64,000 nucleotides of DNA from UBA5794 sp963714375 (GCA_963714375.1 CAVQOG010000006.1:62001-126000); one strand, 5' to 3'. Counted from the stretch's first letter, positions 1 to 8,601 are shown. Program-made: numbers and translations. Notes: generated by a model from the sequence alone, not told the origin.

Positions 1-512
1 AGATCGTCGATGTGGACAGACTCGAAGACCCCGGTGTGCTCCACTGCCCCGGTAGTGAGCAGGGCTCGGATGACAACAAGGGATTCCTCGAATCGGGACA
101 CTCGTGGACCCGGATCTCGAATGGGCACTCCGATCGAATCGTGTTCCGCTTCCGAGTACCCGGTTCCGAGACCGAGCACGACGCGGCCTCCTGTGAGGCG
201 ATCGGTTGTGGCGACTGTCCGAGCAAGCAGGGCAGGGTTGTAGAACTCGGTGTTCAGAACAAGTGGCCCCACGCGTAGTGTTGTTGTACAACCGGCCGCG
301 ACCACCAGCGGTATGAAGGGATCTACGACGAACTTCCCGCCCTTTCGGCCACCGGTGTCCGGGGCTCCTATGTGGTCGGATGTGAAGAACCCGTAATATC
401 CGAGGGCTTCAACGTTTCGTGCGTACTCTTGTAAGACAGCCGTGTCACCGAATGGCCCACCCTGAATGGAAAACCGGAATGGTCGATTCTTGGTGGTGGA
501 CGGGATTGACAT
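1..512 (-). CDS. LLM-class F420-dependent oxidoreductase (N-terminal part, cut by window edge)
   Basis: Read on the minus strand from the ATG at 512, the frame is open for 170 codons to the window edge. It has the luciferase-like monooxygenase pattern: an early beta strand (FSIQGG), a conserved EALGYYGFFTSDH segment, a hydrophobic VGPLVLN strand, and the GGRVVLGLGTGY motif near residue 110 typical of F420- or FMN-dependent TIM-barrel oxidoreductases. The substrate cannot be told. The start lies 5 bases after the stop of the PfkB kinase, so it is the last visible gene of a three-gene run (TrpF-like, kinase, oxidoreductase). Use of F420 rather than FMN is inferred from the actinobacterial setting. 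The C-terminal half is outside the window. Confidence 0.88.
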   Translation of the reverse strand, partial: MSIPSTTKNRPFRFSIQGGPFGDTAVLQEYARNVEALGYYGFFTSDHIGAPDTGGRKGGKFVVDPFIPLVVAAGCTTTLRVGPLVLNTEFYNPALLARTVATTDRLTGGRVVLGLGTGYSEAEHDSIGVPIRDPGPRVSRFEESLVVIRALLTTGAVEHTGVFESVHIDD

Positions 513-517
513 CGTCG

Positions 518-1462
518 TCAGGGGAGGCGATCTGCGAGGAACGCTTCCAAGGTAAGCCTGTCGGGGCTGGTTCGGGCTCCTGGTTGGCCGATGGTCAGGG
601 CTGCGACCGCGTTTCCCGTCTGAAGCGCCGTTTCAAGCGAAGCTCCACGCAGACGTGATGCGATGAAGCCTGCGTTGAACGCATCACCTGCTCCCACGGT
701 GTTGACCACATCGACATGGAAGCCCGGCGAGCTGGTGACGGTCCCTTCGTGGGCGGCAAACGCGCCGCCAGCACCCCGGCGTGCGATCACGGTTCGGTTG
801 TCTCCGGCGAGGATCGTTGCTGCCTCGCGAGGATCCTCCACACCGGCAAAGGGAATGATCTCGTCGAATGCCGCTCCCATCACGAACTCGGCGTGTTCGA
901 CTGCACGCTCAACGACGGAACGAAAACCGTCGTCCCAACCCCAGTTCTCAAGTCTCAGGTTCAGATCGAGCGACACCGGTATGCCAGCCGCTCCGGCTGC
1001 TTCCATTGCAGCAAGTATTGACTCCGCCGCTGGGGAGACCCTGAGGCACAGACCCGTCACATGAACCCATTCGGCACCTGCGATGGCGCTGCACGCCTGC
1101 TTCTTGGTCAAGAATCTGTGTGCTCCCCCCGCAGGCGGCCACACGTAGATCAGGCGGTCTCCATCGGGTTGGACCACGACAATGACCTGGACCGTTGGCT
1201 CGCCTGCTACCTGCACCATCAAGCTGGTGTCGACGCCTGACGACCTGAGGCTGTCAATCGCAAAGGCACCGTGACCGTCCTGGCCGACCGTCCCGACGAA
1301 CCCGCATTCGACGCCGAGTTTGGCGAGTGCTGCTGCGGTGTTTGCGGCCGAACCACCACCAAAGAGAACAGGATCAGGATTTGTGTGTACACCAACCAAT
1401 TCTGCCACGGGAAGCGTGATCTCAAGATCGACGTTGGCATCGCCCAACACAACGACACCCAT
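518..1462 (-). CDS. PfkB-family carbohydrate kinase
   Basis: A 314-residue kinase of the ribokinase/PfkB superfamily, which phosphorylates a sugar or nucleoside hydroxyl with ATP. The N-terminal signature GGGSAANTAAALAKLG lies at residues 35-50, and the C-terminal anion-hole/catalytic motif NTVGAGDAFNAGF has the catalytic base at Asp260. The first motif residue is Asn where most members have Asp. The ATG at 1462 was chosen because homology begins there (MGVVVLGDANVDLEI), a GGGGAGGGGAG ribosome-binding site precedes it, and it sits 2 bases after the upstream TAG. The frame extends 38 codons further upstream, but that part is antisense-like junk. Substrate unknown; the TrpF-like neighbour suggests a phosphorylated pentose-type intermediate, which is inference only. 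Confidence 0.9.
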   Translation of the reverse strand: MGVVVLGDANVDLEITLPVAELVGVHTNPDPVLFGGGSAANTAAALAKLGVECGFVGTVGQDGHGAFAIDSLRSSGVDTSLMVQVAGEPTVQVIVVVQPDGDRLIYVWPPAGGAHRFLTKKQACSAIAGAEWVHVTGLCLRVSPAAESILAAMEAAGAAGIPVSLDLNLRLENWGWDDGFRSVVERAVEHAEFVMGAAFDEIIPFAGVEDPREAATILAGDNRTVIARRGAGGAFAAHEGTVTSSPGFHVDVVNTVGAGDAFNAGFIASRLRGASLETALQTGNAVAALTIGQPGARTSPDRLTLEAFLADRLP

Positions 1463-1464
1463 CG

Positions 1465-2142
1465 CTACTCCCCTCCCCTGACCGCTTCGACAAACTGGGC
1501 AACTCGGGCAAGATCCTTGCGGAAACCACCGGATGCGAGATACTCGTTCGTGTGCGTGAGGGAATCCACGCCCCACGGCCTCACGGCACGAATCGCATCG
1601 GCAACATTGTCTGGTGACAATCCGCCCGCGAGGATCACGGGAATATCCACCGCCTCAACAATGGCTCGGCTGATAGCCCAATCGTGGGTGGTCCCCGCAG
1701 CACCGACACCGTCAATGGAGGGATCAACGCTGTCGAGAAGCAGATAGTCAGAAACAGCCGCATACGAACGTGCAACATCGATCGCACCGGAATCGGTGAC
1801 AGCGATGGCTTGCATGATCCCGACTCCTGGAAGCTCCCCACGTATCTCCGCGACGGTTTCCGGCCCCACAACTCCCGGCATACCGCACAGATGGAGGATG
1901 TCGGGACCCACTGCACGGACCATCGCGAGGATCGCCTCAGCATCTTCTTCGACACTGAGGGCGACGGATGTCGCCAAACCACCGACCGCGTCACAGATGT
2001 CCTTCGCTGTGTCAACGGACACTTCGCCGGGCAGCCCCCGATCCGAGGGGGTCACTCCGATATGATCAACCCCGAGGGCCGTCACGGCTTTCGCTTCTGC
2101 CGGAGACTGCATGGTGTAGATCTGGATCCGTGGGTGTGCCAT
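1465..2142 (-). CDS. TrpF-like (phosphoribosylanthranilate isomerase fold) protein lacking the catalytic Cys
   Basis: A 225-residue protein with the TrpF barrel pattern in its C-terminal half: LLLDS at 134-138, the TFDW-like THDW, PVILAGGLSPDNV and AIRAVRPWGVD. In known TrpF a Cys in the N-terminal KICG motif is the general base and an Asp in LLLD the general acid. Here the first motif reads QIYT (Tyr9 for Cys, Thr for Gly), while Asp137 is kept. The C-terminal phosphate-site SSGVE is replaced by LTHTNE. Ordinary PRA isomerase activity is therefore doubtful. It is not in a trp operon but directly before a sugar kinase and an LLM oxidoreductase. The ATG at 2142 has a TATCCT element ending 6 bases upstream and no Shine-Dalgarno, suggesting a leaderless transcript. 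Confidence 0.75.
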   Translation of the reverse strand: MAHPRIQIYTMQSPAEAKAVTALGVDHIGVTPSDRGLPGEVSVDTAKDICDAVGGLATSVALSVEEDAEAILAMVRAVGPDILHLCGMPGVVGPETVAEIRGELPGVGIMQAIAVTDSGAIDVARSYAAVSDYLLLDSVDPSIDGVGAAGTTHDWAISRAIVEAVDIPVILAGGLSPDNVADAIRAVRPWGVDSLTHTNEYLASGGFRKDLARVAQFVEAVRGGE

Positions 2143-2148
2143 CGGCGC

Positions 2149-2154
2149 AGGATA
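2149..2154 (-). promoter_or_regulatory. -10 element, leaderless promoter of TrpF-like gene
   Basis: TATCCT (minus strand) ends 6 bases before the ATG at 2142. This places the predicted transcription start on the start codon, and no ribosome-binding site is present. Confidence 0.55.
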
Positions 2155-2176
2155 CGTCGGTGGCTGGCGATCGATA

Positions 2177-3301
2177 TCAGTCGACGTCGCGGCGGGCGAA
2201 CGTGAGTGCGGCGATGAGGACCGCGATCGCCAGATAGACCCCGACGACGAGTGCGGCACCAAACACTCCGTGCGCCACCACGGAGTCGTACCCCGCGCCG
2301 TTGCGGATGAACCTCCCGACGTCGCCACCGTTGGCAAGAACGGCCAGGTTCTCGGACAGATCGATCGGCCGCAGACCTTTGAACAGGACCTGGGTGAGTA
2401 TCGGACTGACGGCCGTGTATCCGAGAAGGACCGCCACACCACCCACCGTATTTCGAGTGACAGTTGAAACTGACAGGGCAATCATGGCTATAGCAGCTCC
2501 AACCACGCCACTGCGGAGGATCACGCCGACGAGTCCAACCCAGAAGTCGGTGTCGGCCCCCGCCGTGGTACCCCTCCACAGAGCCGCAGGAAGCACGGCG
2601 AGGACCAGGAGTGCGAGGAGGAGGATCTGGATGGCGAAGGTTGTAACGGCCGTTGCAACAAGCTTTGAGCCGAACACTGCGATGCGCCGAGGTTCCCACA
2701 ACAATGTTGATTCGACGGTTCCCGCCTTGTACTCAGCGCCGATGAACGACGCACCGATCACGGCAGCCACGGCGAACAGCAGAAATCCGGTCTCCGGAAT
2801 GGTGCCTGTCCCCATGGGTTTTGGAGTTCGATACTCCACACCGTTGATGAGTGTGGTCCGGCTCGAAGATTCGTATTCGACAACCGCGACCTCGATGTCT
2901 GGGCATGCCTGGCGGTACGCAACCTCGGGCTCATAGAGGGTGACGAGGCAGAAACGTCGATCACCGACGTCGAAATGGCTGAAATACTCAGGTCGACAGC
3001 TGTCGTCGGCATGCGCCTCGGCGTCGGGAAACTGGGCAAGATACTCGTCGTACTCGGGGCCATAGTCCGTGATTTCCCCCGCAGACCAACTCTCCCACTG
3101 TTGGATTGAGGATTGACGGCATTCGGCGACATTGGCTTCGATCTCCGCGGTGTAGTCCTCCACAACCGGCACGGTTGAGTCATGGCTGAAGAACGCGCCG
3201 GCACCACCCACGAGGACTCCGACAATGCCAAGGAGAACAATGACCCGTGGCATCCGGCGATGCCACATCCGCCTGAGTTCGATACCCAGCAGCCGCATCA
3301 C
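2177..3301 (-). CDS. ABC-2 type transporter permease
   Basis: A 374-residue membrane protein with one N-terminal hydrophobic segment (about residues 20-38, VIVLLGIVGVLVGGAGAFF), a soluble extracytoplasmic loop of about 130 residues, then five or so helices between about 165 and 365. This is the usual plan of ABC-2 permeases of the drug/lipid-export class. GAEYKAGTVESTLLWEPRR after the second helix is typical of this family (E-Y-x-x-G-T motif). Its ATG overlaps the stop of the ATPase gene (ATGA, 3298-3301), so the two form one exporter. The substrate is not indicated by the sequence. Confidence 0.88.
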   Translation of the reverse strand: MMRLLGIELRRMWHRRMPRVIVLLGIVGVLVGGAGAFFSHDSTVPVVEDYTAEIEANVAECRQSSIQQWESWSAGEITDYGPEYDEYLAQFPDAEAHADDSCRPEYFSHFDVGDRRFCLVTLYEPEVAYRQACPDIEVAVVEYESSSRTTLINGVEYRTPKPMGTGTIPETGFLLFAVAAVIGASFIGAEYKAGTVESTLLWEPRRIAVFGSKLVATAVTTFAIQILLLALLVLAVLPAALWRGTTAGADTDFWVGLVGVILRSGVVGAAIAMIALSVSTVTRNTVGGVAVLLGYTAVSPILTQVLFKGLRPIDLSENLAVLANGGDVGRFIRNGAGYDSVVAHGVFGAALVVGVYLAIAVLIAALTFARRDVD

Positions 3302-4251
3302 TCGTCACCCTGCTGAGTGAGTTCAAGGAAGACCGATTCGAGGTTCGCGGTCTCAACTCGCAGCCCCCGTAGGTATCGGTCCGAGACCGCAAGTGTTTCC
3401 GTGACTCGCGCAGCGTCCGATTCTCCTGCTTCAACCAGCAGTTGCCCCGAACCTTCGGCGGGCTGGACCACAAAACCTGCAGACTGGAGAACGCGGGTCG
3501 CCCCAGGCACATCGTCAATGGTGACAAGAAGCCGTGCCGTGTGTCCGGCGAGGACGTCCGAAACCGCACCCGAGGTGATGAGCTTTCCTCGGTTGATGAT
3601 GGCCACGGAGTCGCACATCAACTGCACCTCGGCAAGCTGGTGACTGGAAACAAGCACGGTTGACCCTGATGACCCATATCGGCGTATCAACTCACGCATG
3701 TCCTTGATTCCGGCTGGGTCGAGGCCATTGGCTGGTTCGTCGAGCACAAGGAGATCCGGATTCTTGAGAATGGCACCGGCCACCGCAAGACGCTGCTTCA
3801 TGCCGAGCGAATATGTTGTGAAGTGGTCCTCGGCCCGATCTGCGAGTCCGACCTCGTCGAGTACCCGTTCAACTTCTGAGGCGGGGAGTTTACGAGTCGC
3901 TGCGAGCAGCTCGAGATTCAGCCTCCCAGAAAACCCCGGGAAGAACTTGGGTGACTCGACGAGTGCCCCGACGCGGTCGATGACGTCGGGTAATCCGCGG
4001 GGAACCTCGGAGTCGAGCAGTGTGACGCGGCCTTCTGTGGGAGTCACGAGTCCGAGGAGACATCGGATCGCTGTTGTCTTTCCGGCGCCGTTTGGGCCAA
4101 GGAAACCGAAAACTCCGCCGATCGGCACATCAAGATCAAGCGAGTCGATCGCGATGGTCTTTCTACCGCGGAACCCGGAGTACACCTTGCGGAGACCTCG
4201 TATCTCAATTGCCGAAGCCACCATGCCACTCCCCTGCTGTGCTGCGGTCAC
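3298..4251 (-). CDS. ABC transporter ATP-binding protein
   Basis: A 317-residue ATPase that powers the permease encoded downstream. Walker A is GPNGAGKTT (residues 52-60), the signature YSLGMKQRL (147-155) and Walker B LLVLDEP (167-173). A C-terminal accessory domain of about 90 residues, usual in DrrA/CcmA-type exporters, follows. Two starts are plausible: GTG at 4251 (AGAGGA 6 bases upstream) and ATG at 4224 (GGGGAG 4-5 bases upstream, nine codons later). Conserved sequence begins after both, so neither is excluded. Divergent from the BenE-type transporter gene at 4325. Confidence 0.93.
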   Translation of the reverse strand: MTAAQQGSGMVASAIEIRGLRKVYSGFRGRKTIAIDSLDLDVPIGGVFGFLGPNGAGKTTAIRCLLGLVTPTEGRVTLLDSEVPRGLPDVIDRVGALVESPKFFPGFSGRLNLELLAATRKLPASEVERVLDEVGLADRAEDHFTTYSLGMKQRLAVAGAILKNPDLLVLDEPANGLDPAGIKDMRELIRRYGSSGSTVLVSSHQLAEVQLMCDSVAIINRGKLITSGAVSDVLAGHTARLLVTIDDVPGATRVLQSAGFVVQPAEGSGQLLVEAGESDAARVTETLAVSDRYLRGLRVETANLESVFLELTQQGDE

Positions 4252-4312
4252 GATAATTCCTCTTGGCGTGTAGCAGCTGCAGCGGCCATCCGGGATGATC
4301 GCGGTTTTTGGG

Positions 4313-4318
4313 TAGAGT
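4313..4318 (+). promoter_or_regulatory. -10 element, leaderless promoter of BenE-type gene
   Basis: TAGAGT ends 6 bases before the GTG start at 4325; no Shine-Dalgarno is visible. Confidence 0.5.
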
Positions 4319-4324
4319 CATTCC

Positions 4325-5512
4325 GTGGCACGACAACCGGGGCGGCATCAATTCCTCAGGCCGCTCGCGGCTGGTTTGGCGCTGTCGGCGTTCTATGTGT
4401 CGGTCGTCAGCCTCCCGCTCGAGGCATCAGTTGAATTGGGGTTGTCGCCGTCCCAGACATCGTCATGGATCCTGATCGCATGGGGCTTTCCCAGCCTCAT
4501 CATGCTCGTGTTCGTGGCGATCTATCGCATGCCGCTCGCTATCACCGGCAACGTCTTCATCCTGATCTTCGTGCTGCTGCTCGGCGGGGAGCTGAGCTGG
4601 CCGGAACTGGTCGGTGCCACGATGACAGCCGGAGCGGTTGTCCTCGTGCTTGGAGTCACGGGCCTGACCGATCGACTCGCTCGGCTGCTCCCACCACCGA
4701 TTGTTCACGGCATTCTGGCTGGGGCCGTCCTCGGATTGGTCGCTGACACATTCACCGCGCTTGGGACATCCACATTGTTGGTGGGTTCGACCCTGATCGC
4801 GTATCTCATCAGCAGAACGTTGTGGGGTGATCGATTCCCGGCGCTGTTGACGGCTTTGGTCGTCGGAACCCTCCTTGCCGTTGTTACCTCGAGCACCGGG
4901 CCAACCCCGGATCCGGTATGGCCCATGATTTCGCTGACCCTCCCCCAGTTCGACATTCGTGCGATTGCCGCAGTGACCCCCGTGCTCGTCGTCCTCATCA
5001 CGCTTCAGGCGAACGCCCCGGCGGTGGTCTTTCTGCGTTCCCATGGGTATGAGCCACCCGAACGTGCCGTCACGCTCGTGAGTGGTTTCGGCACGATCGT
5101 CGGGTCCTTCTTCGGACCGATGGGTGTGTCGCTGTCCCTCCCATCAACCGCCCTGATTGCGGGCCCCGAGGCTGGTGATCGCGAGATTCGCCACTGGGCG
5201 GGGTACATTGGTGGGATCGCAGGCGTCATCGTCGGACTGGCAGGCGGCTTTGCAACCGATCTCATCGAGTTCATACCAGGAGAGCTTCTCGATGCGATCG
5301 TCGGGCTCGCCGTGCTGGGCATCCTCGCCCAATCGCTCCAACAGATCACGAAGGGGCCATTCCTCATCGGGCCCCTCGTCGCGTTCGCGGTCTCAGTGTC
5401 TCGCATCGAACTGCTCGGTCTGGGTCGCTTCTTCTGGGCCCTCGTATTCGGCGTCGGGGTTTCACTGCTCCTCGAACGGTCGGCATGGCGTACGGGTGAG
5501 GTGTCTGAATGA
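4325..5512 (+). CDS. BenE-family (benzoate/H+ symporter-like) membrane transporter
   Basis: A 395-residue protein of about 11-12 hydrophobic helices. Stretches such as LFIVLITLQANAPAVVFLRSHGY-like text (the PVLVVLITLQANAPAV helix followed by LRSHGYEPP) and the later LIAGPEAGD match the BenE pattern, where LRANGYQPP and CTGPEA occur. BenE proteins are proton symporters for benzoate and related aromatic acids, distantly related to xanthine/uracil and SulP carriers; the actual substrate here is not known. Starts with GTG at 4325. It stands alone between a divergent ABC exporter and the small GlsB-like gene. Confidence 0.85.
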   Translation: MARQPGRHQFLRPLAAGLALSAFYVSVVSLPLEASVELGLSPSQTSSWILIAWGFPSLIMLVFVAIYRMPLAITGNVFILIFVLLLGGELSWPELVGATMTAGAVVLVLGVTGLTDRLARLLPPPIVHGILAGAVLGLVADTFTALGTSTLLVGSTLIAYLISRTLWGDRFPALLTALVVGTLLAVVTSSTGPTPDPVWPMISLTLPQFDIRAIAAVTPVLVVLITLQANAPAVVFLRSHGYEPPERAVTLVSGFGTIVGSFFGPMGVSLSLPSTALIAGPEAGDREIRHWAGYIGGIAGVIVGLAGGFATDLIEFIPGELLDAIVGLAVLGILAQSLQQITKGPFLIGPLVAFAVSVSRIELLGLGRFFWALVFGVGVSLLLERSAWRTGEVSE

Positions 5513-5570
5513 AACCGATTCGATTCGAGACCCAACCCCTAGACTCGACGGCCAAGCTTGGGAGGCTGAA

Positions 5571-5867
5571 GTGATACTTGCAGGACTCTACGGAACGACC
5601 GTCGCGTGGATGGGGACAATTATTGGCGCCATCATTCTTGGTGTCGTCGTGGGCGGCGTAGCCAGGCTCATTCTGCCAGGCCGTCAGAACATCTCGACTC
5701 TTGCAACCGTGCTGGTCGGCTTCGTGGCTGCACTTGTCGGAGGCGCGTTTGCCCAGGTCTTGGGGGTCGGAGACACCCAAGGAGTGGATTGGATCAAGTT
5801 GACACTCCAACTGGGACTGGCAGTCATCGGGATCGGAATGTATTCAGGCTGGTTCTTCCGCCGTTAG
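5571..5867 (+). CDS. GlsB/YeaQ/YmgE-family small membrane protein (transglycosylase-associated)
   Basis: A 98-residue protein with three hydrophobic helices and the family pattern GAIILGVVVGGVARLILPGRQN followed in short by a second helix with LVGFVAALVGG and a third ending in GWFFRR (motif quoted in parts). Members are small stress-linked inner-membrane proteins of unknown mechanism. The GTG at 5571 is set by a good GGGAGG 5 bases upstream at 5561-5566; the open frame continues upstream but runs antisense-like through the end of the transporter gene. It follows the BenE-type gene by 58 bases on the same strand. Confidence 0.85.
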   Translation: MILAGLYGTTVAWMGTIIGAIILGVVVGGVARLILPGRQNISTLATVLVGFVAALVGGAFAQVLGVGDTQGVDWIKLTLQLGLAVIGIGMYSGWFFRR

Positions 5868-5897
5868 CGGACCAGGACGTGGATCCCGGCCCGTGTG

Positions 5898-6356
5898 TTA
5901 GGGGTCGGATCGTCCGGGCACCGACCGATCCTGTCTGGCGTCAATTGCCGTCTTGAGCGCTTCGGCTTCATCCGTTCCAATGCGGAACTTCCTCCCAGAT
6001 GCAAGTACGAGTTCGACGGCATCGAGGCCCCACACGTTGTACATCCACCCGCCCGGGATCTTGCGGATCCCAAGTCCGTAGATCCAATGGTTGCGCACGA
6101 CTTCGGTCTGCTCAATATCGGAATGATTGATGGCCTTTGAGGGCCAGCCGATACCGAAGGAGGCAGTCACAACCTGGTCTCCAACGCTCACTGTGAGCCG
6201 TGAGAACATCAGAACGAGCCCGGCTATGGCAACCGTTACCAGAAAGGCCCAAAGCAGAAACTCGTCTGACGCCACCATCACGACCGTGACGAATCCAAAG
6301 AGTGCAACGGTGAACAGCAGGGGAAGCAGTGTGGATTGGCTGTGCTCGTAGTTCAT
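5898..6356 (-). CDS. Small membrane protein with PH-like C-terminal domain
   Basis: A 152-residue protein with two N-terminal transmembrane helices (about residues 10-28 and 33-50) and a soluble C-terminal part with the strand pattern of bacterial PH-type domains: VGDQVVTASFGIGWPSK, then IRKIPGGWMYNVWG and VELVLASGRKFRIGTDE. Such proteins are common and uncharacterised in Actinobacteria. A TATCAT element ends 7 bases before the ATG at 6356, pointing to a leaderless transcript. It lies 21 bases downstream of the surface M15/SLH gene on the same strand but has its own promoter in the gap. Confidence 0.72.
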   Translation of the reverse strand: MNYEHSQSTLLPLLFTVALFGFVTVVMVASDEFLLWAFLVTVAIAGLVLMFSRLTVSVGDQVVTASFGIGWPSKAINHSDIEQTEVVRNHWIYGLGIRKIPGGWMYNVWGLDAVELVLASGRKFRIGTDEAEALKTAIDARQDRSVPGRSDP

Positions 6357-6363
6357 TCCGTGA

Positions 6364-6369
6364 ATGATA
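6364..6369 (-). promoter_or_regulatory. -10 element, leaderless promoter of PH-like gene
   Basis: TATCAT ends 7 bases before the ATG at 6356. It lies downstream of codon-dense sequence: the stop of the next gene upstream (6378) is only a few bases away. Confidence 0.45.
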
Positions 6370-6377
6370 CGGCCGGA

Positions 6378-8438
6378 TCAATCAGCGTTTGCGAGGGCTC
6401 GGATGAAGAAGCTGGCCATCTGGTCTCGAGTGACAATTTCATCGGGACAGAAGAGCTCGGTCGCTGCTGGGTTGCATCCGAGCGTCACTCCTACGGCGGC
6501 GATCGCATCTATCTGTGATTCGTATGGCGAGTCTGCGTCATCGGTGAAGTGATTGATACCTGACGATGCGAAGCCGAAGGCTGCAACGAGGAATCGGGCC
6601 ATCTCCTCTCGCGTCAGAGGCTCGTCTGGGCAGAATTCATTCCCGGCAAGATTGCACGGCAAGATCATGCCAGCTGCGACCAAGCGCTCGATATCGGGCT
6701 CAAAGAGGTGACCGTTGTCGTCGACAAATGTGTTCGTCACACTCGGCCGCAGGTCGAGGGCTCGCGCTATGAAGGCTGCAAGCTGTCCCTTGGTGATCGT
6801 GCGTGTGGTGCAGTAGCGATCGTTGTACGGAGGATTGCACCCGTAGGTGATGTCCGTGGTAGCGATCGTATTGATGTTGCCCTCATGGACTGACGCCTCG
6901 TCGTCGCGGAACCAGCCGGCATAGGGATACGGCAATGCACCGGCACTACAACCAAACGTCGGCCACTCGAACCATGATGTGACCGACACTCCGGGGAGAG
7001 GCGAGTTGCCAGCGTAGACCCTCAGCGTACCGCCAGACAGTGTTGCGAGATCATGTCGACCGTCCCCGTCGAAATCTGTCCCAGCAATATCATCAAACGG
7101 GCCCGCTATGGGTGGGAGTGTTTCCGCTGTGGAGAAAACCGACGCACCATCGATGATGAGCGAGCCGGGGTTCCCGACACCGACCAGGTCCGGTATTTGG
7201 TCACGATTGCGGTCCAATGCGGTAAATGTGAGGGCCGCGGCTCCGGAGAAGCTGGCAGATGCGAGTTCCGTCGAAAGCCGGCTTCTTCCATCCATCACTT
7301 TGACGTTCCACTGTCCAGCGCCGTAGCTCAGGATGTAGAGATCGCTCCATCCATCGACGTTGTGGTCTGCACTGAGGTAGGCGTTGCCAGGCGACGCATT
7401 CACCGAAACGGTCTCCGTCGTGGCGAAGTCGGTCGCTCGGTTGTAAACGGTGATCGAGAGCCCACCCTTGTCGTTGACGAGCCAGAGGTCCATTGCCCCG
7501 TCACGGTTCCAATCCCCGGGAATCGCCGCAACGGCATCAGGTACCGAGCCGACCGGGTAGCGAGATACGGCACACCCTCGGTAGCCCTCACCGGCGGAGA
7601 TGACGTCAATCAGCGATGCGGTCGGCGTTTCAACGATCTGAACAACGTCAATTGCTCCGTCGAGATCGCCGTCCATCAGCAGTCGGAACCGTGTTCCGTC
7701 GGGTCCCGTCGGCACGGACTTGGTGTGCATGGTGCGGCCGAAGGATTCAGCGTTGGTCAAGGGATCCGTCGCTGGAGGAAGCGTCGTCATCCCAGGCGTG
7801 AAAAGAGGACCACGCCAGCTGTAGTGCATGGAGTCCTTGGTGTCGATCCAGCCTCCGCCCCAACAGAATCCTGCACTGCGCCATACGTCGACAAACCATC
7901 CAGGCATGTCCGTCTTGAGCTTGTTTGATGATGAATACGGGTTGTAGATCGAGTTGATATCGACACTTGCCCCCAGTCCATGTTGGGAGATGCGATACGA
8001 GCCGCGGACAGTCCGTGGGGTGTACGCGAAGGTCTGCTTCTTGTAGATCGGGTACCACAGACCCGACCCCGCAGCCTGGGCAAGTGCTGACTTCACCAGA
8101 TCAAGCGCTGGGTTGAGCCGTTGATGAAGTCGGAGCGATTCGTCGTCAGACATCGGAACGTCCCACCAACCGAGCTGGGCCTCGATGGCGGCGATCGTTC
8201 GTCCGAAATAGTCCCCATAGGGACCACGCACCAACGATTCGGACGCCAAGCTACCGGAGGTCTGGACCTTGGAGCCTCGCATCCACGGTGAACCGCATCC
8301 ATCTGACTCGTTGAACGACGGCCAGCTCTCCCCTTCTGCCCCGACGGCGCTGGCATCGGGCGCGACGAATAGGGATGAACCAATCAATGCCAAAGCAACT
8401 GCAACGATCGCGCCGAACCGGCACGCGGCTGAATTCAT
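6378..8438 (-). CDS. Secreted M15-type D,D/L,D-peptidase with FG-GAP repeats and C-terminal SLH domains
   Basis: A 686-residue surface protein. Residues 1-31 form a signal peptide (cleavage after ASA). Residues about 60-210 are a VanY/peptidase M15-like domain with the zinc motif SQHGLGASVD (His153, Asp160) and the second histidine in DSMHY (His205), so the metal ligands of a peptidoglycan peptidase are present. Residues about 240-510 contain FG-GAP/VCBS-like repeats (DGDLDGAIDV, DWNRDGAMDL, DHNVDGWSDL, DRNRDQIPDL, DFDGDGRHDL). Residues about 525-686 are three S-layer homology repeats with paired cysteines (YGCNPPYNDRYC, LPCNLAGNEFC, LGCNPAATELFC) and TR(E/D)QMA-type helices, which anchor proteins to the cell wall. 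The role is probably cell-wall remodelling. TAGCAT ends 6 bases before the ATG. Confidence 0.88.
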   Translation of the reverse strand: MNSAACRFGAIVAVALALIGSSLFVAPDASAVGAEGESWPSFNESDGCGSPWMRGSKVQTSGSLASESLVRGPYGDYFGRTIAAIEAQLGWWDVPMSDDESLRLHQRLNPALDLVKSALAQAAGSGLWYPIYKKQTFAYTPRTVRGSYRISQHGLGASVDINSIYNPYSSSNKLKTDMPGWFVDVWRSAGFCWGGGWIDTKDSMHYSWRGPLFTPGMTTLPPATDPLTNAESFGRTMHTKSVPTGPDGTRFRLLMDGDLDGAIDVVQIVETPTASLIDVISAGEGYRGCAVSRYPVGSVPDAVAAIPGDWNRDGAMDLWLVNDKGGLSITVYNRATDFATTETVSVNASPGNAYLSADHNVDGWSDLYILSYGAGQWNVKVMDGRSRLSTELASASFSGAAALTFTALDRNRDQIPDLVGVGNPGSLIIDGASVFSTAETLPPIAGPFDDIAGTDFDGDGRHDLATLSGGTLRVYAGNSPLPGVSVTSWFEWPTFGCSAGALPYPYAGWFRDDEASVHEGNINTIATTDITYGCNPPYNDRYCTTRTITKGQLAAFIARALDLRPSVTNTFVDDNGHLFEPDIERLVAAGMILPCNLAGNEFCPDEPLTREEMARFLVAAFGFASSGINHFTDDADSPYESQIDAIAAVGVTLGCNPAATELFCPDEIVTRDQMASFFIRALANAD

Positions 8439-8444
8439 GGGGCA

Positions 8445-8450
8445 ATGCTA
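8445..8450 (-). promoter_or_regulatory. -10 element, leaderless promoter of surface M15/SLH gene
   Basis: TAGCAT ends 6 bases before the ATG at 8438. It lies in the 163-base divergent gap shared with the DUF2652 gene, which instead has a Shine-Dalgarno (GAGGA, 6 bases before 8602). Confidence 0.5.
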
Positions 8451-8601
8451 CGAACCAATCCCGAGATCCGATGGATTTCCGATGGTGGAGACGCGTGTCT
8501 CGGCTTCTTTCTCCACTGCACTTTCGATGACACGACGAGTCTTGCGACACGACCGGTGTTGAACAAGTACGCTGGGTGCGCCCACAAACTGAGGATTCCC
8601 C

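Noticed and set aside
10..658. Short plus-strand reading frames at the left edge
   Set aside because: They run antisense to the LLM oxidoreductase and PfkB kinase, whose protein motifs are clear.
1465..2142. Annotating this gene simply as trpF of tryptophan synthesis
   Set aside because: The catalytic Cys and the SSGVE phosphate motif are missing and no other trp gene is nearby.
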